From Sphingobacteriia bacterium 28-36-52 (lineage in GTDB: Bacteria; Bacteroidota; Bacteroidia; Chitinophagales; Chitinophagaceae), in NCBI GenBank assembly GCA_002281575.1, contig NCGN01000004.1, forward strand, positions 1 through 64,000: a stretch of DNA of 64,000 nt, given 5' to 3'. The position numbers and the translations under genes are program-made. Under the pieces are notes generated by a model. It was not told the DNA's origin. It made no database searches and saw nothing but the letters and a program-made list of their open reading frames with translations. Position 1 is the first letter of the stretch. Each line of letters opens with the position of its first letter. Of the stretch, positions 51,465 to 60,849 are shown one piece after another.

Positions 51465-52144
51465 AAACCCTAATTATTTTTTTTATCGTTAATCTTTTTG
51501 TTATGACTTCAAATGCGCAACAACCTGTTTTATTTCCAAGCGTACAATCTTTTTTTGATAAAGCTCAATTAAACTTTAATCAAATTCCAGCGGAACGTAA
51601 AACTGCATTAAAAGAGATTAGCGATTATATAAGCCAAAAGAAAAGATTGCAAAAAGACATTGAACTCACTTTTATTTGTACACATAATTCTAGAAGAAGT
51701 CATATATCTCAAATAATGGCTCAAGCTGCAGCTGCTTATTATGGTGTAGGAAATGTATATTGTTATTCTGGCGGTACCGAAGTAACCGCTTTTAATATCA
51801 ATGTAGTAAAAGCATTAAGAGCTATGGGATTTGAAATAGCAGCTACAAATAGTTTGTCAAACCCGTTGTATGAAGTGAAATACGGCGCAACAACTCCGAA
51901 GCTGATTGCTTTTTCAAAAGTATATACCAGTATGCCCAATCCACAAAAGGATTATGGAGCCGTATTAACTTGTTCTCAGGCTGATGCATCTTGCCCTATT
52001 GTTCAAGGTGCAGATGGAAGATTTAAGCTGCCTTATGAAGATCCTAAGTTGTCAGATGGAACACCAAATCAAGACCAAGTATATAATGAAAGGTGTAAGC
52101 AAATTGGTCTTGAAATGCTGTACGTATTTAGTCAGGTAAAATAA
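51461..52144 (+). CDS. Arsenate reductase-like low-molecular-weight phosphatase with signal peptide
   Basis: The 227-residue protein carries the LMW-phosphatase/ArsC P-loop CTHNSRRS (C-x5-R) at about residue 69, and a further Cys in [13 protein letters not shown] that could take part in the disulfide relay. The first 19 residues ([17 protein letters not shown]) look like a signal peptide. That is unusual for an arsenate reductase, which must act where reductant and ArsB-type efflux partners are. It is coupled to acr3 by overlap, so an arsenic role is likely. The location should be regarded as open. Confidence 0.82.
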   Translation: MKTLIIFFIVNLFVMTSNAQQPVLFPSVQSFFDKAQLNFNQIPAERKTALKEISDYISQKKRLQKDIELTFICTHNSRRSHISQIMAQAAAAYYGVGNVYCYSGGTEVTAFNINVVKALRAMGFEIAATNSLSNPLYEVKYGATTPKLIAFSKVYTSMPNPQKDYGAVLTCSQADASCPIVQGADGRFKLPYEDPKLSDGTPNQDQVYNERCKQIGLEMLYVFSQVK

Positions 52145-52148
52145 TTGC

Positions 52149-53429
52149 TTAAATTACGGTGAGCTCGTAAAATTCTTCTGGGTTTAAGTATTTTTTTGCT
52201 AGCTCATTCAATTCTTCGGCTCCAGTAGATTTAATCAGTTGCACACTATTGTAAAAATACTGCTCGTCTAAATTATTGAGCACGTAGTTTTTCCATCTGG
52301 CAATTAACTGAAAAGGTCCATCTAAGTCGCCTAATACAGTGCCCAGCATATAGTTTTTAACTAAGCTTAGCTCGTCTTCATCTATGGGCTCATTCCTTAG
52401 TATTTCCATTTCTTTATATACTTCACTAATAGTAGCTTCACAAACATCCCTTCCCGCTTCTGTACTAATCATCCAAGCAGTATCTCCCATATGATTTTGT
52501 ATATAACTATGAATGCCATAAGTGTATCCCTTGTCTTCTCTTATATTACTCATTAGTCTAGAACCAAAAAATCCACCAAAAACATTATTCAATATTTGTG
52601 TTTTTTGGTAATCGGGATGGTGTTTGTTGGGGAATGGGCGAGCAATTCTAATAGCACCTTGCACACCGTTAGCATCGTTGATGATTTGGTGTTTTTTTTC
52701 TTGTGACGATTGCAAGTTGTATTGAATATTCGGAATGGCCCTTTGTTGTAAAGGCAATGCTCCAAAATATTTATTTAGTTGACTTTGCAAATCGGAAGGA
52801 ATTTTACCCGCAGTAAAAATGGTGCAATGACCTTCTGCATAAAAGCGTTTGAAAAACTCTACCAATTCGTTTCTGTTCAATTGATCATAATCTAAGGTAG
52901 AGGTATACTTTCCATAGGGGTGATGAAACCCGTATACATATTCATCAATTAATCGATTGGCAATAAAGTCACATTTTTTAAGATTTACAGAAAGTTTTTG
53001 TTTCTGATTTTGTTGATAGGTAGTTAACTCCTCTTCTGGAAAAATAGAATCGGTAATTAATTCTGCAACCACAGGCAATAGCTCATTAATATGTTTAGAC
53101 AAACAATGTAATGTTATAGAAGCAGTTTCATTGTAACATGTTCTATTTAAATAGGCGCCATAGAATTCAAAATGGTCATTTATTTGATAGGCGGTTTTAG
53201 TACTAGTGCCATTCTTTAATAAGAAATTTGTAGTGCCGGCAACTATATTTTTTTGCTCAAACCAGTTACCTGCTTTAAATACCCATTCTATCATGAGTAC
53301 GTCTTGTGTGCCAGCATTCATACTGTATACAGGAACAGTATTGTCTAATTGGTATTGTTCGCATGTTCTGAGTTTTAAATCAAAACTTACCGCATCTGTT
53401 ATAGTCGGTTGTATTTTTCTATTCAACAT
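52149..53429 (-). CDS. M16-family peptidase homolog, probably non-catalytic partner
   Basis: The 426-residue protein has the M16 fold: ends like NKHHPDYQKTQILNNVFGGFFGSRLMSNIREDKGYTYGIHSYIQ (read in parts). The zinc motif HxxEH is missing: the corresponding helix reads TTNFLLKNGTSTKTAYQIND. It therefore resembles the inactive subunit of two-chain M16 enzymes. The active partner is encoded 12 bases upstream on the same strand. Confidence 0.9.
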   Translation of the reverse strand: MLNRKIQPTITDAVSFDLKLRTCEQYQLDNTVPVYSMNAGTQDVLMIEWVFKAGNWFEQKNIVAGTTNFLLKNGTSTKTAYQINDHFEFYGAYLNRTCYNETASITLHCLSKHINELLPVVAELITDSIFPEEELTTYQQNQKQKLSVNLKKCDFIANRLIDEYVYGFHHPYGKYTSTLDYDQLNRNELVEFFKRFYAEGHCTIFTAGKIPSDLQSQLNKYFGALPLQQRAIPNIQYNLQSSQEKKHQIINDANGVQGAIRIARPFPNKHHPDYQKTQILNNVFGGFFGSRLMSNIREDKGYTYGIHSYIQNHMGDTAWMISTEAGRDVCEATISEVYKEMEILRNEPIDEDELSLVKNYMLGTVLGDLDGPFQLIARWKNYVLNNLDEQYFYNSVQLIKSTGAEELNELAKKYLNPEEFYELTVI

Positions 53430-53441
53430 GTTCGTACTTCT

Positions 53442-54677
53442 TTATTTAGCCAGGTAGTGTAATGTGTTGCTATTGCTTTCTCTAAAAATTTGTTTACTGT
53501 AATCAACAATGTCTTGTGGATTAATTTCCTGGTATTTTTCTAATTCAGTGTTCATTAAAGATGCATCACCCATTAATTCATACATTGCCAAGCTGCTGGC
53601 CCTGCTCATAATGCTCATGTCTTCAAATGCAATTACACTTTCTGTTTTATTTTTTACCTTGGTTAATTCAGCAATAGCAACTGGTTGTTCTTGTATTTGT
53701 GCAATTTGTTCTGAAATGGCTTGCTCTGCTTTATTAATGTCTACTCCCTTAACCAACTTGCCTTCTATGGTTAATAATCCTGCATCTAGGCTGCCAAAAT
53801 GATAGCAGTCCAAATTCGAAAATAATTTCTGTTCTTTAACCAATGACTGGTACAAACGAGAAGATGCCCCACCTCCTAAAATTTCAGTAATTAAATCTGC
53901 AGTATAATAACCTTTGTTTAAGCGAGCATCCATATGCCAGGTTTTTACAAAAGCATCCAAAGGAACTTCCGCTTCAATAGTTAATCTTCTGGCTTGATTT
54001 TGAACCGGCTCCTGTGGTAAACAACGAATGTATTTATCTCCCATTGGTATAGGTCCAAACCATTTTTGAGCAAGTTGTTTAATGTCTTCCGTTTTTACAT
54101 TGCCTGCCACTACCAAAATTGCATTTACTGGACGATAATGTTTAAAGAAAAAATGTTTTACGTCATCAATATGTGCATTCTCTACATGGCTTAATTCTTT
54201 TCCAATGGTCATCCATTGATAAGGGTGAACCGTATATGCCAAATGGCGCATATGTTTCCAAACATCACCATAGGGCTTATTAATATAATGTTCCCTGAAT
54301 TCTTCACAAACCACTTTGCGTTGTACCGATAAACTTTTCTCGCTAAAGGCTAAGCTCAACATTCGATCGCTTTCTAGCCAAAATGCCGTTTCAATATTTT
54401 GTGCGGGTAGTTGGCAATAGTAATTGGTTAAATCGTTGGTGGTATATGCGTTATTGTCTCCACCAGCTCTTTGTAATGGTTCGTCGTAGTCTGCAATGTT
54501 AATGCTGCCTCCAAACATTAAGTGCTCGAATAAATGGGCAAATCCGGTTTTTTCAGGATGCTCGTCTCTTGCCCCAACATCATATAAAACATTTACTACT
54601 GCCATAGGGGTTGCAGTGTCTTCGTGTACCAAAACGGTTAAGCCATTGTCTAGGGTAAAGCGGTTGTATTCAATCAT
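53442..54677 (-). CDS. M16-family zinc peptidase, catalytic subunit
   Basis: The 411-residue protein has the inverted zinc motif HLFEHLMFGG (HxxEH) at about residue 47, with the third ligand glutamate expected in the VVCEEFREHY segment. The family degrades peptides, and in this pair arrangement the inactive homolog downstream provides half of the chamber. No signal peptide is seen, so it is probably cytoplasmic. Confidence 0.92.
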   Translation of the reverse strand: MIEYNRFTLDNGLTVLVHEDTATPMAVVNVLYDVGARDEHPEKTGFAHLFEHLMFGGSINIADYDEPLQRAGGDNNAYTTNDLTNYYCQLPAQNIETAFWLESDRMLSLAFSEKSLSVQRKVVCEEFREHYINKPYGDVWKHMRHLAYTVHPYQWMTIGKELSHVENAHIDDVKHFFFKHYRPVNAILVVAGNVKTEDIKQLAQKWFGPIPMGDKYIRCLPQEPVQNQARRLTIEAEVPLDAFVKTWHMDARLNKGYYTADLITEILGGGASSRLYQSLVKEQKLFSNLDCYHFGSLDAGLLTIEGKLVKGVDINKAEQAISEQIAQIQEQPVAIAELTKVKNKTESVIAFEDMSIMSRASSLAMYELMGDASLMNTELEKYQEINPQDIVDYSKQIFRESNSNTLHYLAK

Positions 54678-54715
54678 AGTAATGCGTATCGGAGCGCAAA
54701 ATAGTTCATCTTTAC

Positions 54716-55909
54716 TTACCTACGAATGTCTTTAACATTCATGTTTAACATTAAAGGAAGATTATTTCTAAGTACCACCACTTTAATTTTTCCTAAAGAG
54801 TTCTGAAAGAGGTTCTTATAAGCTTGAATATTATTAGAAGCATTGTTTTCTATAGAAAAAATAATATCATCTGTTTTAAATCCCGCTTTGTCACCAGGTG
54901 AGCCTTCAATAATATCAATTACTTTTATTTGCCCATCCACTAAATAAATTCCTAATCCTGTATAGCTGTAATCGAAAGCATCACTAAAATGTTCATTGGG
55001 TTTAATATGGATACTCTGTTCGGGGTAGTTCAATGTAATATTAAATCTTCTCAATAAGTCGTTACCCATTAACCCACCTAGAGTGGGATAATTGGTTACA
55101 TTAAAATCGTCTTCAAATATATGCACCGGCACTTTTTTGAACTTGTAATTGCCAATTTTTACCGATTTCATCACAGCAATTTCCATTTTCTTTTTGCCTC
55201 CTAAGCCCTCTGCCTGTGTTGGATAAAATTTCCTTTTGCTTTTAAATATGGAACTGTCATCTACATATTCTCTAGACAATAAAAAACAAAGACCTGCACC
55301 GGTATCAAAAATAAATCGGTTCAAAAAAGACTTGTTATCTTCTACATGAGCTTGTAACAATGGCAACGTACTAAAATTAGGTTTAAGCAATTGTCCACCT
55401 CGGGGATATTTAAATCTACCCGGCGTATGTACTTCCATTATTTTTTTGTCGAAGTCTAAATGAACAATATACCTCCTTAAAAAACTATATCCTATAATCC
55501 CATCTATTCTAACTCCATAAACACTAGTGAGCAGTTCATAATTATTGATGTGAAAATCTAAGTGCTTTACCAGTATACCGGGCATTTGCAAGGTATGATT
55601 GTATGCAAAAGAAACCCGCTTAACTCCAGCAATACCCCGAATGGTTTTATCGCTTAATGCAATGGGAATCTTCAATCTTTCTACTGTGCTTGAATCTAAA
55701 GAGATGCCCCCGCTACCAGTGTCAAGTACAAAATTGAGGGAGTCTGCAAATCCATCTAACTGGGCTTTTATAATGATGATACCACCGCTGAGTTGAAAAA
55801 ATGGAATCTTTGTAATTAGCTTGGAGTCTGGAGGAACAAATTCTTCCTGAGCGCTAAGCTGTTGCAAGCAAATTAGCGAAAATACCAATATGGCAAATAC
55901 CCGGTTCAT
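54716..55909 (-). CDS. Exported retropepsin-like aspartyl protease with PDZ domain
   Basis: The 397-residue protein has a signal peptide (about 1-20, ending LSAQ) and two aspartyl protease half-domains: FVLDTGSGGISLD (about 60-72) and FIFDTGAGLCFLLS (about 200-213). A C-terminal PDZ domain (about 310-395; IEGSPGDKAGFKTDDIIFSI) follows. Such proteins are common in Bacteroidota and of unknown substrate. It follows in the direction of the M16 genes, 38 bases upstream. Confidence 0.88.
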   Translation of the reverse strand: MNRVFAILVFSLICLQQLSAQEEFVPPDSKLITKIPFFQLSGGIIIIKAQLDGFADSLNFVLDTGSGGISLDSSTVERLKIPIALSDKTIRGIAGVKRVSFAYNHTLQMPGILVKHLDFHINNYELLTSVYGVRIDGIIGYSFLRRYIVHLDFDKKIMEVHTPGRFKYPRGGQLLKPNFSTLPLLQAHVEDNKSFLNRFIFDTGAGLCFLLSREYVDDSSIFKSKRKFYPTQAEGLGGKKKMEIAVMKSVKIGNYKFKKVPVHIFEDDFNVTNYPTLGGLMGNDLLRRFNITLNYPEQSIHIKPNEHFSDAFDYSYTGLGIYLVDGQIKVIDIIEGSPGDKAGFKTDDIIFSIENNASNNIQAYKNLFQNSLGKIKVVVLRNNLPLMLNMNVKDIRR

Positions 55910-55982
55910 GCAATGTTAAGTTAATCGCTTTTTTATGCAAAATGATGAATAATTACATAAGCGCGCTCTTTTGTTGATATCC

Positions 55983-56013
55983 TTTTGGGTGAACCATATC
56001 TATCCTAACTTTG
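55983..56013 (+). promoter_or_regulatory. Promoter of mqnC
   Basis: TTTTG at 55983-55987 and TAACTTTG at 56006-56013, 18 bases apart, match the Bacteroidota promoter. It places transcription start about 8-10 bases before ATG 56028, so upstream in-frame starts are excluded. Confidence 0.7.
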
Positions 56014-56027
56014 TTGCTTATACAATT

Positions 56028-57155
56028 ATGATGGAATTAGCCAATTTATACCAGAGAGCCCTTGATTTTGACTTTTTAAGTGTAGAAGAGGGAATGTACC
56101 TATTTGAGCAGGCACCTTTAGCCGATTTAATGCATATAGCAGATGAACTCCGTAAAAAGCAAGTGCCACATGGTAAAGTAACCTGGCAGATAGACCGCAA
56201 TGTAAATACCACCAATGTTTGTATTGCCAATTGTAAGTTTTGTAATTTCTATAGAATACCCGGTCATGCAGAAGCTTATATCACTGAAATGCCCGTTTAC
56301 CGAAAGAAAATTGAAGAAACGTTGAAATATGGCGGTGACCAGCTTTTACTTCAAGGAGGTCACCATCCTAACTTGGGCCTTGATTTTTATACCACAACCT
56401 TTAGACAGTTAAAGCAAGAATATCCAACTATTAAGTTGCATGCGCTCGGTCCCCCTGAAGTAGCACATATTGCCAAGTTGGAAAAAATGAGCCATCATGA
56501 TGTACTAAAAGCATTAAAAGAGTCTGGCTTAGATTCATTACCAGGGGCAGGAGCAGAGATATTGGTTGATCGGGTACGCCGCTTAATTTCGAAAGGCAAG
56601 TGCGGGGCAGATGAGTGGTTGGCCATTATGCACGAAGCCCACAAACTCAATATTACTACAAGTGCAACCATGATGTTTGGACACGTAGAAACTTTGGAAG
56701 AGCGATTTATACATTTAGTTAGAATAAGAGACGTACAAGCAATGAAACCCACTGATGCCAATGGTTTCCTAGCATTTATTCCATGGACATTTCAAGATGT
56801 AGATACTTTGTTAACCAAAATAAGAGGGGTGCATAATTTAACTACACCAGATGAATACTTGAGAATGATAGCCATTAGTAGAATCATGCTTCCGAATGTT
56901 AAAAATATACAAGCCAGCTGGTTAACAGTGGGTAAAGAAACCGCCCAGCTTTGTTTACATGGAGGTGCCAACGATTTTGGTTCAATTATGATTGAAGAGA
57001 ATGTAGTGAGTGCTGCTGGTGCTCCTCATCGGTTTACATATAAAACCATACAGGAAGCAATTAAAGAGGCGGGCTTTGAACCTCAATTACGCAATCAGCA
57101 ATATGGATGGAGGGAAATACCCGATACCATTGTGGAGCAAACCATTGATTATTAA
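56028..57155 (+). CDS. mqnC: Cyclic dehypoxanthine futalosine synthase
   Basis: The protein is 375 residues from ATG 56028 (or 56031), decided by the promoter. It is a radical SAM enzyme with the cluster motif CIANCKFC (C-x3-C-x2-C), followed by NFYRIPGHAEAY. Further MqnC features are LLQGGHHPNLGLDFY and a final region GANDFGSIMIEENVVSAAG. It cyclises dehypoxanthine futalosine in the futalosine pathway of menaquinone synthesis. Menaquinol is the likely substrate of the alternative complex III encoded in this window. Confidence 0.94.
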   Translation: MMELANLYQRALDFDFLSVEEGMYLFEQAPLADLMHIADELRKKQVPHGKVTWQIDRNVNTTNVCIANCKFCNFYRIPGHAEAYITEMPVYRKKIEETLKYGGDQLLLQGGHHPNLGLDFYTTTFRQLKQEYPTIKLHALGPPEVAHIAKLEKMSHHDVLKALKESGLDSLPGAGAEILVDRVRRLISKGKCGADEWLAIMHEAHKLNITTSATMMFGHVETLEERFIHLVRIRDVQAMKPTDANGFLAFIPWTFQDVDTLLTKIRGVHNLTTPDEYLRMIAISRIMLPNVKNIQASWLTVGKETAQLCLHGGANDFGSIMIEENVVSAAGAPHRFTYKTIQEAIKEAGFEPQLRNQQYGWREIPDTIVEQTIDY

Positions 57156-57255
57156 ATTGTAAACGAGCTGCTTTTTGATATTATGAATCTGATTCTTGCT
57201 AAATTAAAGTAACTTTAGTAACGTAAACACCCCAATTGTTTCGAATCAGAAAAAG

Positions 57256-57699
57256 ATGAACATATTCGAATCTGTTATTTGTCATGACTATACTGTAGTT
57301 AGAACTCATCGGGAGATTCTTGCAGTCAAGACCAATGGTGTGCATATGGTTGGCCTAGCTTGGGTATGCAACGTACTTACCTTAATTGGTATTGGTATTG
57401 TTTATTTATTGCTAACCAATCAGAGCAGTGATGTATACGATGTGCTTGCATTTATTCGGTATTGGGAACTAGCAGGACGCCTAGGCATTTTGATATTTCT
57501 TGCTTTGGTTTATTTTATGAGCTTTGGTGCATATGGTGGCAAAGCCATTTTCCTAGATATTATTCGTCGTTTTAGTAAGCTAGAAGAAGAAGAAAAACAC
57601 GCTGTAGCCAAAAGAGGCGGCCGATATTTTTATCTTTCATTATTAAGTTTTTTAATTGTTTCTGGGGTAGTGGTTTACTTAATAAAATATGTTTATTAA
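57256..57699 (+). CDS. Hypothetical membrane protein, first of a tandem pair, 147 aa
   Basis: Three hydrophobic helices (about 33-55, 73-93 and 122-143) are seen. The start MNIFESVICHDY and the VGLAWVCNVLTLIGIG stretch are shared in general form with the protein encoded 6 bases downstream, so the pair arose by duplication. I do not recognise the family. The charged segment KLEEEEKHAVAKRGGRYFY before the last helix is also shared in kind. Confidence 0.65.
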   Translation: MNIFESVICHDYTVVRTHREILAVKTNGVHMVGLAWVCNVLTLIGIGIVYLLLTNQSSDVYDVLAFIRYWELAGRLGILIFLALVYFMSFGAYGGKAIFLDIIRRFSKLEEEEKHAVAKRGGRYFYLSLLSFLIVSGVVVYLIKYVY

Positions 57700-57705
57700 T
57701 TAGCT

Positions 57706-58179
57706 ATGACGGTATTTGGAGCAATCATTTCGCATAATTATTTATGGTGTCAATACAGGCAAAGAGTAGGGTTGGCCAAAACGCAAGGCCCCATGATGGT
57801 CGGCATTGTTTGGGTGGCCAATGTGCTCACATTTTACGGGTACTATATTTATACCAACCTAGTAGCTTTTAAAGAAAAAGACCCTGAATATTTAAATAGA
57901 ATAATGTGGGAATGGCTCAATGCATTCAAATTGTCATTTGTAATAGGGGCATTGCTCATTTTTTTATTGAGCTATTTTTTATACAGAATCAGGGGGGTGT
58001 ATAATAATATTATTACAGAACTACTCAGCAAAGAGGAGAAGAAGCAAAAAAAGGTAGCCAAACTAGGCAAAAGCTATTTTTATGGGTCGTTGTTGGTGTT
58101 AGTCATTTCCTACAGCCTTTTAGCTTGGCTTTTTGTAAAATGGGGTTTTTGGGCTGCGTTCAATTTAGACACCAATTAA
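57706..58179 (+). CDS. Hypothetical membrane protein, second of a tandem pair, 157 aa
   Basis: It aligns end to end with the preceding protein: MTVFGAIISHNY, VGIVWVANVLTFYGYYIY, LLSKEEKKQKKVAKLGKSYFYGSLL. It has three hydrophobic helices with cytoplasmic basic ends. The gene starts 6 bases after its paralog and both were probably made by one tandem duplication. The function is unknown. Confidence 0.65.
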   Translation: MTVFGAIISHNYLWCQYRQRVGLAKTQGPMMVGIVWVANVLTFYGYYIYTNLVAFKEKDPEYLNRIMWEWLNAFKLSFVIGALLIFLLSYFLYRIRGVYNNIITELLSKEEKKQKKVAKLGKSYFYGSLLVLVISYSLLAWLFVKWGFWAAFNLDTN

Positions 58180-58320
58180 GTATAATTAGCCCCTTTCATA
58201 CCAATTTATAGGTATCCCTCTGACTATTCGGCCTAATTTTAAATAATTCTTTTAGTAGCTGTAACATAATCAACGGCTATTCGTATCATAAGTACAAACC
58301 AACTAACTGTTTCTATTTGT

Positions 58321-58806
58321 ATGACCGAGTTTGAGTACAATGAATGTGTTAATAACCATGCCGATGGCCTTTTCAGGTTTATCGTGAAAAATCTTCGGCA
58401 TGAAGAAGACGCAAGAGATATTGTACAAACCAGTTTTGAAAAACTCTGGAGAAATAGAGATCAAGTGGAAACAGCCAAGTCAAAAGCATATTTATTTACA
58501 GTGGGGTACAATCAAATGATTGATCATATTCGTAAAAATAAAAGGGTGCAATTGAAAGAGGAATTTGAAGAGCAAACAGGAATTCAATACCAACAGCATT
58601 CAGGATTAAAGAAAACATTGATGGAGGCTTTAAATCGTTTGAATGAAACGCAGAAAAGTTTGGTGATGTTGAAAGACTATGAAGGATATAGTTACGAAGA
58701 AATAGGGCAAATTATGAATTTGAATGAGAGTCAGGTAAAAGTGTATTTGCATAGGGCAAGATTAACCTTAAAAAACTATTTGGTTAGTGCCGAAAACGTA
58801 TTATAA
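58321..58806 (+). CDS. ECF-type RNA polymerase sigma factor
   Basis: The 161-residue protein has region 2 (LRHEEDARDIVQTSFEKLWRN, SKAYLFTVGYNQMIDHIRK) and region 4 (YEEIGQIMNLNESQVKVYLHRARLTL). It belongs to the extracytoplasmic-function group. The next gene, overlapping by one base (TAATG), encodes a membrane protein likely to be its anti-sigma factor, and an outer-membrane beta-barrel gene follows. The three genes thus form an envelope-response unit. Confidence 0.93.
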   Translation: MTEFEYNECVNNHADGLFRFIVKNLRHEEDARDIVQTSFEKLWRNRDQVETAKSKAYLFTVGYNQMIDHIRKNKRVQLKEEFEEQTGIQYQQHSGLKKTLMEALNRLNETQKSLVMLKDYEGYSYEEIGQIMNLNESQVKVYLHRARLTLKNYLVSAENVL

Positions 58807-59879
58807 TGATAACAATTAACCAACATAATTACGAAACCTATTTTCTGCTTTGGGTAGATGGAGAGCTCTCCCCAGAAGAGAAGGTAGCTGTAGAATGTTT
58901 TATGTTGGAGCATCCAGATTTAGTAGATGAGTTGGCATTATTGCAAGACACCAAATTGGTGCCAGAGGAGCAAATCATTTTTAACGGGAAGGACCAATTG
59001 TTAAAGCAGTCAACCAATGATATTACTTTAAGCAACTATGAAACATGGTTCTTATTGTTCATTGACAATGAATTAACTTCTAGTGATCGCGAAAAAGTAG
59101 AGTTATTTATATTACAGCATCCCAATTTGCAGGCAGCTTTTGAATTATTGGTTCAAACCAAATTGGCCCCAGAAGAATGGGTCTTCAATAATAAGGAAGT
59201 ATTATATAGGAAAGAAGAGCAGAAACGTCCAGTAGTATATATGCGTTGGATGCGTTATGCAAGTGCTGCTGCCGTGATTGGATTGATTGCTACTGTTTGG
59301 ATGTTGGCTCCAACAAATCAATTGAAAACGACCATAGAAATAACTGGAGCACAACCAGAAATGGTAGGTACTGAGCCTGTAAACAATGCCGAAAAAAGGA
59401 TAGTAGCAAATGAAGAAACGCCTAAGAGTGTAGTAATACAAGTAGATCCAAAAGCTTCGATTCAAGCGGATAAGCCCTACAGTAATATCAAAGCAGACCA
59501 ACCTATTATAAGCAATAATTCTTTGGTAACAATTATCAATGACGAGCCAGCTAAAAAAGAAGAACAAGTTATTGCCAAACTAGAGTACAATCCAATCGCA
59601 ACTAATAATGCAGCTATTTCTGATAATTTGATTGTGGGAAGAAATGATATTGAAAACAATCAAGGAGCCAATATTGAACCAGCAGAAACAAAGTCAGATG
59701 CGGCTTTAGATGAGTCTAAACCAGTGTATACGGCTTTAGAAGATTATGAAGATGATAAAAGCCTTTTTATAGGGGCTTTAGAAATAAATAAAGATAAATT
59801 GCGTGGACTATTCCGCAAAGCAGGAACGATTTTCCGTTCAAAAGCCAAACAAGAAGAAGACACTCGTCAAAAAAAGTAA
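58806..59879 (+). CDS. Probable membrane anti-sigma factor with duplicated N-terminal domain
   Basis: The 357-residue protein has one membrane helix (about 150-168). The cytoplasmic N-terminus has two homologous units of about 58 residues (8-67 and 77-134), each starting NYETxFLLxxDxEL and ending in a W/Q-x-x-F-N-N/G-K pattern. The periplasmic part is low-complexity and Pro/Asn/Ala-rich, ending in a basic tail. No ZAS zinc motif is visible. It likely holds the ECF sigma factor made from the overlapping upstream gene. Confidence 0.7.
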   Translation: MITINQHNYETYFLLWVDGELSPEEKVAVECFMLEHPDLVDELALLQDTKLVPEEQIIFNGKDQLLKQSTNDITLSNYETWFLLFIDNELTSSDREKVELFILQHPNLQAAFELLVQTKLAPEEWVFNNKEVLYRKEEQKRPVVYMRWMRYASAAAVIGLIATVWMLAPTNQLKTTIEITGAQPEMVGTEPVNNAEKRIVANEETPKSVVIQVDPKASIQADKPYSNIKADQPIISNNSLVTIINDEPAKKEEQVIAKLEYNPIATNNAAISDNLIVGRNDIENNQGANIEPAETKSDAALDESKPVYTALEDYEDDKSLFIGALEINKDKLRGLFRKAGTIFRSKAKQEEDTRQKK

Positions 59880-59891
59880 AAGCAAAAAAGT

Positions 59892-60755
59892 ATGAAAAGC
59901 ATTCTAAGCATGGTGGCAATGGTATGTATTGCCTTGAGTTCAACCGCTCAGTCAACACAAGAAACGGACACTATTAAAGTGGGTAATTTCGTAATCATCA
60001 AAAAGAAAGGATCTGAAGATAATACTATAGGTACTTCAAGAATTAATAGAGATAATTTCAATCTATTGCGAGTAGAGCGCAGACCTGCCAAGCGTAAAAA
60101 TTTAAGTACCAACTGGTGGATTCTAGATTTAGGATTTGCCAATATGCGAGACAATACCAATTATGGTTTTGCGCAGGCAGGTTCTTATTTTAAAACGCTT
60201 CGCCCACAAGACGGACCTGTAAATGAGAACAGCTATCGTTTAAATAGGGGCAAGTCTTCTAACGTGAATCTTTGGTTTTTCATGCAGAAATTAAATCTCA
60301 GTAAGAATGTATTGAACCTTAAATATGGCTTAGGATTGGAAATGTATAATTTCCGTTACGATTCTAAAATCAGTTACAACAACGATCCGGCACCTTATGT
60401 ATTTAATGATTCCATTTCTTTTTCTAAGAACAAATTGTACGCGGGCTATCTTACTGTTCCGTTCATGATCAATATTAATACTACACCTGATAAACGCAAA
60501 GGATTTAGTTTTAGTGCAGGGGTTAGTGCAGGGTACCTAATTTCTAGCAGCAATAAGCAAATAAGTGCAGAAAGAGGCAAGCAAAAAGAGAAGGCCGACT
60601 TTTACATGGAACCTTTCCGATTAGCGGCTATTGGAGAAATAGGATTGGGGCCTGTACGTTTATATGGGTCTTACAGCTTAAACAAAATGCAGAAGGATAT
60701 TACCCGCGTAGAACAATTTCCTTACGCAATTGGGGTTCGTTTAAGTACTTGGTAA
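59892..60755 (+). CDS. Outer-membrane beta-barrel protein
   Basis: The 287-residue protein has a signal peptide (about 1-19, ending LSSTAQ) and a porin-like beta-barrel in the PorT/OMP_b-brl style: repeated aromatic-turn strands such as WWILDLGFANM and a last strand ending GVRLSTW with the C-terminal aromatic signature. It is 12 bases after the anti-sigma gene and may be controlled by that sigma factor. Confidence 0.78.
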   Translation: MKSILSMVAMVCIALSSTAQSTQETDTIKVGNFVIIKKKGSEDNTIGTSRINRDNFNLLRVERRPAKRKNLSTNWWILDLGFANMRDNTNYGFAQAGSYFKTLRPQDGPVNENSYRLNRGKSSNVNLWFFMQKLNLSKNVLNLKYGLGLEMYNFRYDSKISYNNDPAPYVFNDSISFSKNKLYAGYLTVPFMININTTPDKRKGFSFSAGVSAGYLISSSNKQISAERGKQKEKADFYMEPFRLAAIGEIGLGPVRLYGSYSLNKMQKDITRVEQFPYAIGVRLSTW

Positions 60756-60780
60756 TCAATGCGCCAATTATTTATCTTTG
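60749..60780 (+). promoter_or_regulatory. Promoter of the L,D-transpeptidase gene
   Basis: TTG at 60749-60751 and TATCTTTG at 60773-60780, 21 bases apart. The ATG at 60850 leaves a leader of about 60 bases. Confidence 0.6.
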
Positions 60781-60849
60781 TTAAGTGAATTTGAATTAAC
60801 ATTTGCTCCACAATTGGAATGGTTAATTTTCGTTTATTAATCAGCAATT

